Below, piece after piece: positions 1-8,911 of a DNA stretch of 64,000 nt. The DNA is from Minwuiaceae bacterium. Lineage in GTDB: Bacteria > Pseudomonadota > Alphaproteobacteria > Minwuiales > Minwuiaceae. The translations under genes and the position numbers were made by a program. The stretch's first letter is position 1. Every line of letters begins with the position of its first letter. The stretch covers positions 1 through 64,000 of the forward strand of contig JANQEE010000049.1 in the NCBI GenBank assembly GCA_028278525.1. Reading direction: 5' to 3'. Under the pieces are notes generated by a model. It did no database searches and had not been told where the DNA came from. It saw nothing but the letters and a program-made list of their open reading frames with translations.

Positions 1-145
1 GGGTTACTTTTGCAAGGTAGATATTGCCTTTTAGCGGCTTTTTGCTCGCTGTTTCGAAATCGAACTCTTCAAGGCGTTTTCCTTTGATCACGGCCACCCG
101 GGTCTCTTCCGGGTAGGACGCGTCGATTAGCATACGGGTTGCCAT
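1..145 (-). CDS. rne: Ribonuclease E, N-terminal fragment (runs off the left edge)
   Basis: The minus strand encodes a peptide beginning MATRMLIDASYPEETRVAVI and continuing through KGKRLEEFDFE to KGNIYLAKVT at the window edge. This is the characteristic N-terminus of RNase E/G family endoribonucleases, leading into the S1 RNA-binding domain. RNase E starts most mRNA decay and processes rRNA and tRNA precursors, usually as the scaffold of a degradosome. Only about 48 residues are visible, so RNase E cannot be separated strictly from RNase G. The divergent amiC-mrcA-prfB neighbourhood is the usual alphaproteobacterial setting of rne, which supports the call. The start is the ATG at 143-145. Confidence 0.9.
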   Translation of the reverse strand, partial: MATRMLIDASYPEETRVAVIKGKRLEEFDFETASKKPLKGNIYLAKVT

Positions 146-657
146 TCAGGCTCTCTCCAGGACGGCGCGGGAGCCCATGCGAACCCAGGGCATGGCGCCG
201 TCTCTCGTTCTGCAAAACCGGTGGGGCAGGACAGAACCCGTCATTTCTGAATTTGATTGCTGCAAATTCCATGTAAGGACGAAAGCTCTCAGATGTCCGC
301 CGCCACGACTGAATTGCCGCAACCGGCTTTGGGTTGTCATTTCGGTTCCGCCGCTCTTGGGCGCAGACCGCTACAATGTTCAACCGGAATGAGCACCTGT
401 TGTGCGGTTCGACGTTGAACGGCACCTTGGTCTCAAGCCCCCGGGAACATGTCGCTGCTGCGCCGCCGGCTCAATTGGCTCTGTGCCATGGCAAGCCGGG
501 CCGAGTGCGGATGTTCGCGGCGCCAATATAGTCGCAACGGACGATCAAAGCCAAACCGTTTCTCTCCGGCCCGGCCCGGGCGCCATTCGCCGGGCAAGGC
601 GCGGGCAATCGTTGTTTGAGCAATTGCGGCAGTGTATATCTGGTGGAATTCGGTCTC
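146..657. other. Divergent intergenic region between rne and amiC
   Basis: About 510 bases with no convincing gene. ORFs that cross it lack family resemblance and overlap amiC out of frame. It must hold the rne promoter and leader (minus strand) and the amiC promoter (plus strand). Long leaders are known for rne in enterobacteria, where the enzyme autoregulates through its 5' UTR. A 7-bp inverted repeat (GTTCAAC at 378-384, GTTGAAC at 414-420) is the only symmetry I noticed. I could not identify promoters confidently. Confidence 0.5.
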
Positions 658-1872
658 ATGAGTACCAGATATGTCCGAATGAGGTCACGGTTCGTCTTGC
701 TAGCGACAGGCTTGGCTTTGCTCGTGTTGAGCTTGTCATCCGCTGTTGCGAAACCTGTCGCCACCGCGGTTCGAATTGGCGAACACGTGGACATGACGCG
801 ATTCGTGATCGATCTAAGCGAATCGGTCGAGCACTCCATCTTCGTCCTGGCCGACCCCTACCGGGTGGTCATCGATCTGCCGGAAACCGAATGGCGGGTC
901 AGCCGTGCCGCGGCCAATGCGTCGGCCGGATTGGTGCAACGCTACCGCTTCGGGCTCTACCGCGCCGGAATCTCGCGATTGGTGTTGGATGCGGCGGCCC
1001 CGGTCCAGGTGCACCGCGCCTTCGTGTTGCCGCCGCAGGGCAATTTCGCCTACCGCTTCGTCATCGACCTGAAACGGACGGACCGCAACTCGTTCCTCAA
1101 GTCTGCCGGGTCGCCGGTCGGCAAGCTGGCGGCGGTGCGGCCGGCGAAACCGTTGCCCAAGGTGCCGCCGCGGCGGCCGGACCGGCCGGTGATCGTGCTC
1201 GATCCCGGCCATGGCGGGGTCGATCCGGGCACCATCGGCGCGGGTGGCACCTACGAAAAGACGGTGGTGCTGAAGGTTGCCAAGGAAATCCGGCGGCGGC
1301 TGACGGCATCGGGCCGCTACCAGGTCGTGATGACGCGCAACCGCGATGTGTTCGTCCGATTGCACGACCGGGTCAAGATTGCCCGGGAAGCGGACGCGGA
1401 TCTGTTCCTCTCGATCCACGCCGATGCGATCAATCAGCGCAAGGTGAGGGGAGCAACGGTCTACACGCTGTCGGAGAAGGCTTCCGACGCCGAGGCCGGC
1501 GCGTTGGCCGCCAAGGAGAACAAGGCGGACGTGATCGCCGGCGTGGACCTGAACGTCCATAACGACGATGTGGCGAATATCCTGATCGAGCTCGCCCAGC
1601 GCGACACCATGAACCGGTCCGCCCGGTTCGCGACGATCCTGGTGCCGTCCCTGAAGAAAAACGTGCGGGTCAGGGCCAAGCCGCACCGGTCGGCCGGCTT
1701 TCGCGTGCTGAAGGCGCCCGACGTCCCGTCGGTCCTGATCGAACTGGGCTATCTGTCGAATCGCGATGACGAAAAACTGCTGAATTCCCAGGCCGGCAGG
1801 ACCGCGGTCGCCAAGGCCATCGCCGCCGCCGTCAGCCGGTATTTCGAGGTCGTGCACAGCGGAAATCGCTGA
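658..1872 (+). CDS. amiC: N-acetylmuramoyl-L-alanine amidase, AmiC type
   Basis: Periplasmic zinc amidase that cleaves the bond between N-acetylmuramic acid and L-alanine in peptidoglycan, needed for daughter-cell separation. 404 residues from the ATG at 658; an upstream in-frame TTG at 616 would place extra residues before the signal peptide and is less likely. Signal peptide to about residue 31 (SSAVA|K), AMIN septal-targeting domain at roughly 35-145, Amidase_3 domain at roughly 180-400. Zinc ligands are visible as H185 (DPGHGG), E200 (YEKT) and H254 (SIHAD), with catalytic E362 (LIELGYLSN). The next gene encodes a class A penicillin-binding protein, so synthesis and splitting of the wall are linked here. 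Confidence 0.93.
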   Translation: MSTRYVRMRSRFVLLATGLALLVLSLSSAVAKPVATAVRIGEHVDMTRFVIDLSESVEHSIFVLADPYRVVIDLPETEWRVSRAAANASAGLVQRYRFGLYRAGISRLVLDAAAPVQVHRAFVLPPQGNFAYRFVIDLKRTDRNSFLKSAGSPVGKLAAVRPAKPLPKVPPRRPDRPVIVLDPGHGGVDPGTIGAGGTYEKTVVLKVAKEIRRRLTASGRYQVVMTRNRDVFVRLHDRVKIAREADADLFLSIHADAINQRKVRGATVYTLSEKASDAEAGALAAKENKADVIAGVDLNVHNDDVANILIELAQRDTMNRSARFATILVPSLKKNVRVRAKPHRSAGFRVLKAPDVPSVLIELGYLSNRDDEKLLNSQAGRTAVAKAIAAAVSRYFEVVHSGNR

Positions 1873-2007
1873 TTTTGTGGGGTTTGCAAGCCATCGGGCG
1901 GCGCCGGCGGCCATAACAATGACATAATTATGCAATACTACTAATAGTCGCGGTTTTCCTTAACCAGTCGTTATCAAAGCCGGCGTAGTACTCGGCCTGT
2001 AGGCACT

Positions 2008-4422
2008 ATGCGGATACTCAGGTTTCTCGGCGGGCTCGCGGCCCTCGGATTTGCCGTGGCGATCGTCGCCGGCGGGGCGGTGGTCTATGCCCTATGGCAC
2101 TATGGCCGAACGCTTCCCGACTACCAGCAGCTCGCCAATTACGAGCCGCCGGTGATGACCCGGGTGCATGCGGGGGACGGTCAATTGATCGCCGAGTATG
2201 CACGGGAACGGCGGCTGTTCGTGCCGATCGGCGTGATCCCGAAACGAGTGGTGCGGGCGTTCCTGTCGGCCGAGGACAAGAATTTCTACTCCCACAAGGG
2301 GATCGATCCGCTCAGCGTCGTCCGGGCGGTCGTCGTTAATGTCCGTAACATCATTTCCAGTCGGCGCCCGGTCGGCGCGTCGACCATCACCCAGCAGGTG
2401 GCCAAGAACTTTCTGCTCTCCAGCGAAGTGTCGTTCGAGCGTAAGTTCAAGGAAGCCATCCTGGCCTTTCGGATCGAGCGGGCATTCGACAAGGACCGCA
2501 TCCTCGAGCTTTATCTGAACGAGATTTATCTGGGGGTTGGCTCCTACGGCGTGGCCGCCGCGGCGCTCAACTATTTCGACAAGTCGCTCGACGAATTAAC
2601 GATTGCCGAAGCGGCTTACCTGGCGGCCTTGCCGAAAGCACCGAACAACTACCATCCGGTGCACGATGCGGAACGGGCGCTGCAGCGTCGCGACTGGGTC
2701 ATATCCCGTATGTACGAGGACGGCCATATCAACCGGGCCGAGTCGGTGTTCGCCACCCGGGAGCCGTTGATCGCCCGTCCCCGCCGGGAGCTGGAGATCG
2801 TCAGCGCCGATTGGTTCACCGAAGAGGTGCGCCGCGAACTGGCCAAGCGATATGGTGAGGACAAGCTTTACGAAGGCGGCCTGTCGGTGCGGACCTCCAT
2901 GCACACCGACTTACAACGCCTCGGCGAACGGGTTCTGCGCAACGGCCTCATTGCCTACGACCGGCGGCATGGCTACCGCGGTCCGCTCGGCAATCTGGAG
3001 CTGGATGCCGATTGGCAGCAGCGGTTTGGCGCCGCCATGCTGCCGGCCGGGTTGCTGGAGGGCTGGCGCGCGGCGGTCGTGCTGCGCCTCGGCGCGGAGG
3101 CGGCCGAGATCGGCTTCCTCGACGGCTTGACCGGGTCGGTGCCGCTCAAAGACGTCGCCTGGGCCAGGCGCCGGTTGGATGATGGCGGGCTCGGCCCGAA
3201 GGTCAAACGGCCGGGCGATGTCTTCGCGGTCGGCGATATCGTTTTGGTCGAGGAAGCGTCCGGCGGCGAAGCCGGCCTGTGGTCGCTCCGCCAGATACCG
3301 GAAGTCAACGGCGGGCTGGTCGCCATGGATCCGCATACCGGCCGGGTGCTCGCCCTGGTCGGCGGCTGGAGCTTCGCGGCCTCGCAATACAACCGTGCCG
3401 TTCAGGCGAACCGCCAGCCGGGCTCGGCCTTCAAGCCGGTGGTCTATGCGGCGGCGCTGGATTCCGGCTTCACGCCGGCCAGTCTGGTATTGGATGCGCC
3501 CTTCGTCATCGACCAGGGCGGTGGGCTCGGCAAATGGAAGCCGGCCAACTACACCCGTAAGTTCTATGGCCCCAGCACGCTGCGCCTCGGTATCGAGAAG
3601 TCGCGCAACCTGATGACCGTGCGGCTGGCGCAATATATCGGCATGGACACGGTGGTCGATTACGCCCGGCGCATGGGCGTTGTCGACGACATGCCGAAAC
3701 AGCTTTCTATGTCCCTCGGCGCCGGCGAGACCACGCTGCTTCGCCTGACATCGGCCTACGCCATGCTGGTCAACGGCGGCAAGCGCATCACGCCGACCCT
3801 GATCGACCGTATCCAGGACCGCCGCGGCGAGACCGTATTCCGCCACGATCAGCGGGAATGCTCGACCTGTCAGGCCACCGGGTGGTTCGGCCAGCCGGAG
3901 CCTCGGGTCGCGGATACCCGTGCCCAGGTGCTGGATCCGGTTACCGCCTATCAGGTGGTTTCCATGCTGGAAGGTGTGGTTCAGCGCGGCACCGGCGTTC
4001 GGGTGCGCAGCGTCGGCAAGCCGCTCGCCGGCAAGACCGGCACCACCAACGAAAGCCGCGATACCTGGTTTATAGGCTTTTCGCCGGACCTGGCGGTCGG
4101 TGTGTTCGTCGGCTTCGACGAGCCGGCGAGCCTTGGCCGCCGCGAAACCGGCTCCAGCGTCACCGCGCCAATCTTCCGGGATTTTATGGTCGGCGCGTTG
4201 GAGAAGCAGGCCTCGATCCCGTTCCGGATACCGCGCGGCGTGCGTATCGTCAGGATCGACGCGGCCAGCGGCCTGCCGGCCTCGCCCGGAACCCGGAACG
4301 CGATCCGCGAAGCCTTCCGGCCGGGGACCGAGCCGAAACGCAACGCGCCGGTCCTCGACAATCCCAATGCCTATCAGACCGGTGCGGCGCGCCCGCGGCG
4401 CAGCGAAAGCGGGCTTTACTGA
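2008..4422 (+). CDS. mrcA: Penicillin-binding protein 1A (bifunctional transglycosylase/transpeptidase)
   Basis: Inner-membrane enzyme that polymerises lipid II into glycan strands and cross-links them. 804 residues. One N-terminal membrane segment (about 5-28), glycosyltransferase-51 domain (about 55-230) with the catalytic Glu in EDKNFYSHKG (E89), an OB-like linker, and the transpeptidase domain with SxxK (S473-A-F-K476), an SRN motif in KSRNLM and KTG at 676-678. Length and domain order are normal for PBP1A. It starts 135 bases after amiC; the gap holds an AT-rich stretch with a 10-bp palindrome CATAATTATG (1923-1932). A strong intrinsic terminator follows the gene. Confidence 0.95.
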   Translation: MRILRFLGGLAALGFAVAIVAGGAVVYALWHYGRTLPDYQQLANYEPPVMTRVHAGDGQLIAEYARERRLFVPIGVIPKRVVRAFLSAEDKNFYSHKGIDPLSVVRAVVVNVRNIISSRRPVGASTITQQVAKNFLLSSEVSFERKFKEAILAFRIERAFDKDRILELYLNEIYLGVGSYGVAAAALNYFDKSLDELTIAEAAYLAALPKAPNNYHPVHDAERALQRRDWVISRMYEDGHINRAESVFATREPLIARPRRELEIVSADWFTEEVRRELAKRYGEDKLYEGGLSVRTSMHTDLQRLGERVLRNGLIAYDRRHGYRGPLGNLELDADWQQRFGAAMLPAGLLEGWRAAVVLRLGAEAAEIGFLDGLTGSVPLKDVAWARRRLDDGGLGPKVKRPGDVFAVGDIVLVEEASGGEAGLWSLRQIPEVNGGLVAMDPHTGRVLALVGGWSFAASQYNRAVQANRQPGSAFKPVVYAAALDSGFTPASLVLDAPFVIDQGGGLGKWKPANYTRKFYGPSTLRLGIEKSRNLMTVRLAQYIGMDTVVDYARRMGVVDDMPKQLSMSLGAGETTLLRLTSAYAMLVNGGKRITPTLIDRIQDRRGETVFRHDQRECSTCQATGWFGQPEPRVADTRAQVLDPVTAYQVVSMLEGVVQRGTGVRVRSVGKPLAGKTGTTNESRDTWFIGFSPDLAVGVFVGFDEPASLGRRETGSSVTAPIFRDFMVGALEKQASIPFRIPRGVRIVRIDAASGLPASPGTRNAIREAFRPGTEPKRNAPVLDNPNAYQTGAARPRRSESGLY

Positions 4423-4456
4423 CGCCGGTCACTTGCCTACTTTCTGGCGTCTTCGG

Positions 4457-4481
4457 GGCTGGCCGTTCGGCCGGCCTTTTT
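4457..4481 (+). terminator. Rho-independent terminator between mrcA and prfB
   Basis: An 8-bp stem (GGCTGGCC / GGCCGGCC, one G-U pair) with loop GTTC is followed directly by five T residues (4477-4481). It lies 35 bases after the mrcA stop and only 22 bases before the prfB ATG, so it either ends the mrcA transcript or attenuates read-through into prfB. Confidence 0.85.
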
Positions 4482-4503
4482 ATGCCAATACCGGGATGAT
4501 CTG

Positions 4504-5620
4504 ATGCGTGCCGAAACCGAAACCTTGGTCGACCAAATCAAGCAGTCGCTGGCGCTGCTGAGGAGGCATCTTTGACTGGGACAATGCGCTGCTGCGGCTG
4601 GAAGAGCTGAACGCACAATCGGAAAACCCGGCGCTGTGGGATGATCCCCAGGCCGCCCAGAAACTGATGCGCGAGCGTACCCGGCTCGCCGACGGCATCG
4701 AAAGCTACCGCGATCTGGAACGCGAACTCGATGACAATGTAGGGCTGATAGAGCTCGGCGAGGCCGAGGGCGATGACGATGTCATCGCCGAGGCCGAGGC
4801 CGCCCTGGCCAAGCTGCACGCGGTGGCAGCCCGCCGCCAGTTGGAGAGCATGCTGTCCGGTGAGGCCGACGGCAACGACTCCTACCTGGAAGTGCATGCC
4901 GGCGCCGGCGGCACCGAAAGCCAGGATTGGGCGGAAATGCTGCTCCGCATGTATGTCCGCTGGGCGGAGGCGCACGGCCACAAGGTCGAGTGGATCGAAG
5001 AGAGCGCGGGCGAGGAGGCGGGTATCAAGTCCGCCACCATCAAGGTGTCCGGCATAAACGCCTATGGCTGGCTGAAGACCGAGAGCGGGGTGCATCGCCT
5101 GGTCCGCATCTCGCCTTACGACTCGGCCAAGCGCCGCCACACCAGTTTCGCCTCTGTCGGCGCCTATCCGGTGATCGACGACACCATAGAGGTCGAGGTC
5201 GAGGACAAGGACCTCCGGGTCGATACCTATCGCGCATCGGGCGCAGGCGGCCAGCACGTCAACCGTACCGACAGCGCGGTGCGGATTACCCATATCCCCA
5301 GCGGCATCGTCGTGCAGTGCCAGAGCGACCGGTCGCAGCACAAGAACCGCGCCGCCGCCATGAACATGCTCAAGGCCCGGCTATACGAGCTGGAACTGCA
5401 AAAGCGCGATGCCGAGCGGCAGGCGATGCACGAAGCCAAATCGGATATCGGCTGGGGCCACCAGATCCGGTCCTACGTTCTGCATCCCTACCAGATGGTC
5501 AAGGACCTGCGTACCGAGGTGGAGACCGGCAACAGCCAGGCGGTGCTGGACGGCGACCTGGACCGCTTCATGGAAGCGGCGCTTGCCCAGCGGGTCGGCG
5601 CCGAGGCGGACGGCGGGTAG
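4504..5620 (+). CDS. prfB: Peptide chain release factor 2, made by programmed +1 frameshift
   Basis: Releases finished peptides at UGA and UAA codons. The gene must be read as join(4504..4572, 4574..5620), giving 371 residues: the first 23 codons end at an in-frame TGA (4573-4575), and the ribosome slips +1 at CTT TGA C to continue as ...LDWDNAL. The GGQ peptidyl-hydrolysis motif falls at residues 248-250 ([10 protein letters not shown]). The codon-recognition loop reads SPYDS, the SP[FY] form of RF2. Length is normal for the family (E. coli 365). The weak upstream sequence and the close terminator leave the promoter unidentified. An ATG-started ORF beginning further in would lose the N-terminal domain and is not the real start. 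Confidence 0.96.
4561..4576 (+). promoter_or_regulatory. prfB autoregulatory frameshift signal
   Basis: AGGAGG (4561-4566), an internal Shine-Dalgarno-like element, is followed three bases later by the slippery CTT and the in-frame stop TGA with a C after it. This is the arrangement known from E. coli prfB (AGGGGG-TAT-CTT-TGA-C). When RF2 is scarce the TGA is read slowly and +1 slippage rises. Here the internal element is a full AGGAGG core match. Confidence 0.95.
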
Positions 5621-5630
5621 GCCGGGCTGT

Positions 5631-6269
5631 TTAGAAGACGATCCTGATGCCGCCTTCGATGGTGTGGGCGTTGTAATCGGTCTCGAACCGATTGCCGAGG
5701 CTGTCCTCCAACTCGATCTCGTCGGTGCCGAAGAACCGATACCCCAGGCTGATCGTAACGCTCTCGACGATCTGATAACCGAAACCGACCGAAACCTGAT
5801 AGGCGACGACCGTCTCCTTGTCGCCGACCACTTGCGCGACATTGGTCTCGAAATCCATTTCGACTTCCGTCGCGCCCAGGCCGGCGCCAAAGTAAGGGCG
5901 CCAGCCGCTGCCGAGATCGAAATCGTAGAAGGCGTTGAACATGATCGCCTTCGACGTGATGTCGCCGTCGACGTCCAGGATAAAGCCGCTTAGATCCAGC
6001 TCCTCGACATCGTTCTCCCGGTAGGCGACCTCGATCTCGCCCCTAAAGGTGCCGCCGGTCTGCGGGATGTCCACGGCGTAGCCCGCGGCGGCCGAACCCA
6101 GAAAGCCGATTTCGGTGTCGGCGTCGCCGATAAAGCCGCCTGCGGCGCCTTCGACGTTTTGCAGAAAGGTGGCGCCGCCTTTAGCATCCAGATAGAAGCC
6201 GTCCTTGGCCTCGGCTGCGGATGTGGCGGCCAGCAGGGCTGCCGTGACTGCGGCGGTTCTTCCGATCAT
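5631..6269 (-). CDS. Outer-membrane beta-barrel protein, opacity/OmpA-like barrel type
   Basis: 212 residues from the ATG at 6267-6269, which gives a clean signal peptide (MIGRTAAVTAALLAATSAAEA, cut about residue 21). A longer reading upstream adds 15 residues without signal character. The mature part begins KDGFYLDAKGGATF and alternates hydrophobic and polar residues in short strands with glycine-rich turns, and ends GGIRIVF with a C-terminal aromatic as in outer-membrane barrels. This looks like a small 8-stranded barrel with a phase GY/GF pattern (SVGFGYQI, SLGYRFFG). Function unknown; members act as adhesins, porin-like or structural proteins. It converges on prfB with 10 bases between stops. 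Confidence 0.75.
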   Translation of the reverse strand: MIGRTAAVTAALLAATSAAEAKDGFYLDAKGGATFLQNVEGAAGGFIGDADTEIGFLGSAAAGYAVDIPQTGGTFRGEIEVAYRENDVEELDLSGFILDVDGDITSKAIMFNAFYDFDLGSGWRPYFGAGLGATEVEMDFETNVAQVVGDKETVVAYQVSVGFGYQIVESVTISLGYRFFGTDEIELEDSLGNRFETDYNAHTIEGGIRIVF

Positions 6270-6376
6270 GGTTCCTGGTCCGGGTGCAAGCGTTGTATGG
6301 GCGGTGGCTGACACCCGGAACCTAGGCTTAAGGGATGAATAACGCGTAAATATCGGCAGCCAAAGGTAGAATTGGC

Positions 6377-7069
6377 CTAAGCCGAGCCGGCATCGAGGGT
6401 AGCCCGGGTGAAGTGCTCGATATAGTCCAGAAGCCTGTCGCTCGCGGCCGCGGCGCCGCCCCGGTCCCGCGTCGCGATCGACATGGCCAGGTCGGCATGC
6501 AATTGCGCGCAGTGGGGCAGGTCGGCCACCTCCTGGTAGTGCTGAAACCAGAAGCGCCGCGACAGCCCGTGCATCAGGCCCATCGCCCGGCTTGCGTAGG
6601 AGTTGCGGGCCGCCTCGGCCACCAGCAGGTTGAGCGCCCGGTCCAGCCGCATGAAGGCGATGCCGTCGTCCGTCTCCGCCGCCGCTCTCATGCCCTCGGC
6701 GATTTCGGTGAATTCGGCCCGCTCCGCATCCGATGCCCGGTCCGCCGCCGACCGGGCCATCAGCCGTTCCAGTTCGCGCCGCACCTCCAGCAGCCGCAGT
6801 TGGTCGCCGACGTTGATCTCGGAGACCAGGATCCCGCGCCGCGGCAGAATCACCACCAGGCCCTCCCGGCCGAGCCGTTGCAACGCCTCGCGGACCGGGG
6901 TGCGGCCGATGCCGAGGCGCTCGGCCAGAACCGCCTCGGTCAGCACCGCGCCGGGCGCCAGCTGCAGCGTCACGATCAGTTCCTCGATCTCGCGATAGGC
7001 GCGGTCGGTCAGCGAGCCGTTGCCGGCCTCGTCGTTCGCGGCTTGCGCCTTCGATGTTTCAGCTCTCAC
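6377..7069 (-). CDS. GntR-family transcriptional regulator, FCD (FadR) subfamily
   Basis: 230 residues with a GTG start. N-terminal winged helix-turn-helix (about 20-85) with the family signature LGIGRTPVREALQRLGREGLV, followed by an all-helical FCD ligand-binding domain (about 95-225). Such proteins usually repress catabolic or transport genes and respond to small acids, often with a bound metal. It is divergent from the lipase/crotonase pair across 144 bases, so these are plausible targets, but I found no clear operator in the gap. Confidence 0.88.
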   Translation of the reverse strand: MRAETSKAQAANDEAGNGSLTDRAYREIEELIVTLQLAPGAVLTEAVLAERLGIGRTPVREALQRLGREGLVVILPRRGILVSEINVGDQLRLLEVRRELERLMARSAADRASDAERAEFTEIAEGMRAAAETDDGIAFMRLDRALNLLVAEAARNSYASRAMGLMHGLSRRFWFQHYQEVADLPHCAQLHADLAMSIATRDRGGAAAASDRLLDYIEHFTRATLDAGSA

Positions 7070-7213
7070 GCCGGTCAGCCCCAGTTTCGCTCCGTACGCA
7101 CCCTGTCAAAGGCGGCGGCCGATCTCAACCGTAATCGAGCCGGCAGGCTTGGCAGCGGCTGCAAAACGCACTTCAATGAACGTTCGTGCGCAATCCGACC
7201 GACAGGCCGCCGG

Positions 7214-8038
7214 ATGACCAGAGAAGAAGCCACAGGCATCCCCTACAACTGGTCCCGTCAGGCATTGGTCGAACCGGGCGGGATCGACAATTTCTTCCAG
7301 CTTCATCGGCCGCGCACAAGGGATGCGGTCTGCGCCGAAATGGCGCGGCTCGCCTACGGCGATTTCGGGTCGGTCCTGCGGCCGGCGCTTGCCCGGGCCG
7401 GCTTCGATCTGGCGGCCGAGCCGTTCGACCGGACCGGCACCCAGGCCTTCCTGGCCGCCGGCCCCGACTACGCTGTGCTGGCTTTCCGCGGCTCCGACGA
7501 TGTCCGGGCCTGGGCCGTGAACCTCAGCGTCAGGCCGGTCGCCTGGGTCGGCCGGGGTAGGGTGCATGAAGGGTTCGCCGGCGCGCTGCAGGCGGTCTGG
7601 CCGAAAATCGAGACGGCGGTTCGCGCGCTCGACCTGCCGTTGCTGATCACCGGACACAGCCAGGGCGGTGCCCTCGCGGCCCTGGCGGCGGCGCGTTTGT
7701 CCGGCGTGCGACTTGTCACGTTCGGCTGCCCGAAAGTCGGCGACGCCGCGTTCTGCGCGTCGGTCGGTCCGGCGACCCGTTACGTCAACAACATGGATGT
7801 CGTCTGCCGCCTGCCGCTCGGAGTCCTGCCGATGCTCGACGTTTACGCGCATGTCGGCGATCTGCGGTTCATCGACGCATCCGGCGATGTCGGCGAGCCG
7901 AACGACCGCCGCGGATACTCAGGCTTCGACGTCAGTCTGGAGACCGTGCAGCGGGCGCTGGCCGGTCTCGGCCGCGACCGGCTGCCCCGGTCGTTTGCCG
8001 ACCACTCGCCGATAAACTACGTTTCGGCGATCCGCTGA
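7214..8038 (+). CDS. Lipase class 3 family hydrolase
   Basis: 274 residues from the ATG at 7214. The core is an alpha/beta hydrolase with the nucleophile elbow GHSQGG (in LLITGHSQGGALAAL), a conserved LVTFGCPKVGD segment and a downstream His in FADHSPINY, as in fungal-type triacylglycerol lipases (lipase_3). A central FRGSDD segment matches the oxyanion-side strand of the family. I see no signal peptide, so the enzyme is probably cytoplasmic or exported by another route. Natural substrate unknown. The crotonase gene follows 32 bases later and may be co-transcribed. Confidence 0.8.
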   Translation: MTREEATGIPYNWSRQALVEPGGIDNFFQLHRPRTRDAVCAEMARLAYGDFGSVLRPALARAGFDLAAEPFDRTGTQAFLAAGPDYAVLAFRGSDDVRAWAVNLSVRPVAWVGRGRVHEGFAGALQAVWPKIETAVRALDLPLLITGHSQGGALAALAAARLSGVRLVTFGCPKVGDAAFCASVGPATRYVNNMDVVCRLPLGVLPMLDVYAHVGDLRFIDASGDVGEPNDRRGYSGFDVSLETVQRALAGLGRDRLPRSFADHSPINYVSAIR

Positions 8039-8070
8039 AGTCCTGCTGGCGGAGACGGGGAGGAGACACA

Positions 8071-8901
8071 ATGTCCGACGATCAGGCGATCGATACCGGC
8101 ACCGGGGAACTGCTGTGCCGCCGCGACGGCGCGGTTGCCGTCCTGACCCTCAACCGGCCGGAAGCCCGCAACGCTTTGTCGGATACCCTGACCCCGGCCT
8201 TGCGCCGGATGATCAAAGCGCTCGGCGAAGACCCTATGGTCGGCGCGCTGTTGATCACCGGTGCGGGCGGTGCCTTTTGCGCGGGCGGCGATGTCAAGGG
8301 CATGGGCGGCGGTCGCAAGGCCGAACGCAGCCTCGAAGACGCGGTGGCCCAGTTGCAGGAGCGGCAGCGTACCTTGACCGGCGTTCTGGTCGGACTCCGC
8401 ATCCCGACGGTCGCGGCGCTGCCCGGTCCGGCCGCAGGCGCCGGCCTGGCTCTGGCGCTGGCTTGCGACATCCGGTTCGCCGCGCAATCCGCTTTCGTCA
8501 GCACCGGCTATGCGCGGGTCGGTCTCAGTGGCGACTACGGCATGAGTTGGCTGCTCACCCGGTTGGTCGGCACCGCCCGGGCGCGCGAACTGATGTTCAC
8601 GGCAGAGCGTGTCGACGCCGCCGCCTGCGAACGGCTTGGCCTGGTCAACCGTGTCGTTGCCGACGACGCCTTGGAAGCCGAGGCATTGGCCTTCGCGCAC
8701 CGCCTGGCGTCGGGCCCGCGCCAGGCCTTGGCCTATATGAAGGACAATCTCGACTACGCGCTGACCCACGACTTCCTGTCGTCGCTGGACCGGGAGGCCG
8801 AGCTGATGGTCCGTGCCGCGCGCACCGACGACCACAAAGAAGCCGTCCGGGCGTTCGTCGAGAAACGCCCGCCGAACTTCCGACGCACCGGCGGCGATTG
8901 A
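8071..8901 (+). CDS. Enoyl-CoA hydratase/isomerase family protein
   Basis: 276 residues with a good ribosome site (GGGGAGGAG, 8056-8064). Crotonase fold: CoA/oxyanion-hole segment GAGGAFCAGGDVKGMG near residues 68-85, second oxyanion strand PAAGAGLALALACDIRFAA near 110-130, and the GLSGDYGMSWLLTRLVG segment. Members hydrate or isomerise acyl-CoA thioesters, mostly in fatty acid or aromatic acid breakdown. The Asp in SGDYG sits where many hydratases have a catalytic Glu, so the exact reaction is uncertain. Confidence 0.87.
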   Translation: MSDDQAIDTGTGELLCRRDGAVAVLTLNRPEARNALSDTLTPALRRMIKALGEDPMVGALLITGAGGAFCAGGDVKGMGGGRKAERSLEDAVAQLQERQRTLTGVLVGLRIPTVAALPGPAAGAGLALALACDIRFAAQSAFVSTGYARVGLSGDYGMSWLLTRLVGTARARELMFTAERVDAAACERLGLVNRVVADDALEAEALAFAHRLASGPRQALAYMKDNLDYALTHDFLSSLDREAELMVRAARTDDHKEAVRAFVEKRPPNFRRTGGD

Positions 8902-8911
8902 CGGCTAGGCT

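Noticed and set aside
402..1562. 386-codon open frame overlapping amiC
   Set aside because: Low-complexity Arg/Gly/Pro-rich translation in another frame of a clear amidase gene; typical shadow in high-GC DNA.
1923..1932. CATAATTATG palindrome before mrcA
   Set aside because: Ten bases in an AT-rich gap can be symmetric by chance; mentioned with mrcA only.
4504..4575. prfB read as a pseudogene because of the in-frame TGA
   Set aside because: The AGGAGG-CAT-CTT-TGA-C context is the known programmed frameshift; the gene is intact.
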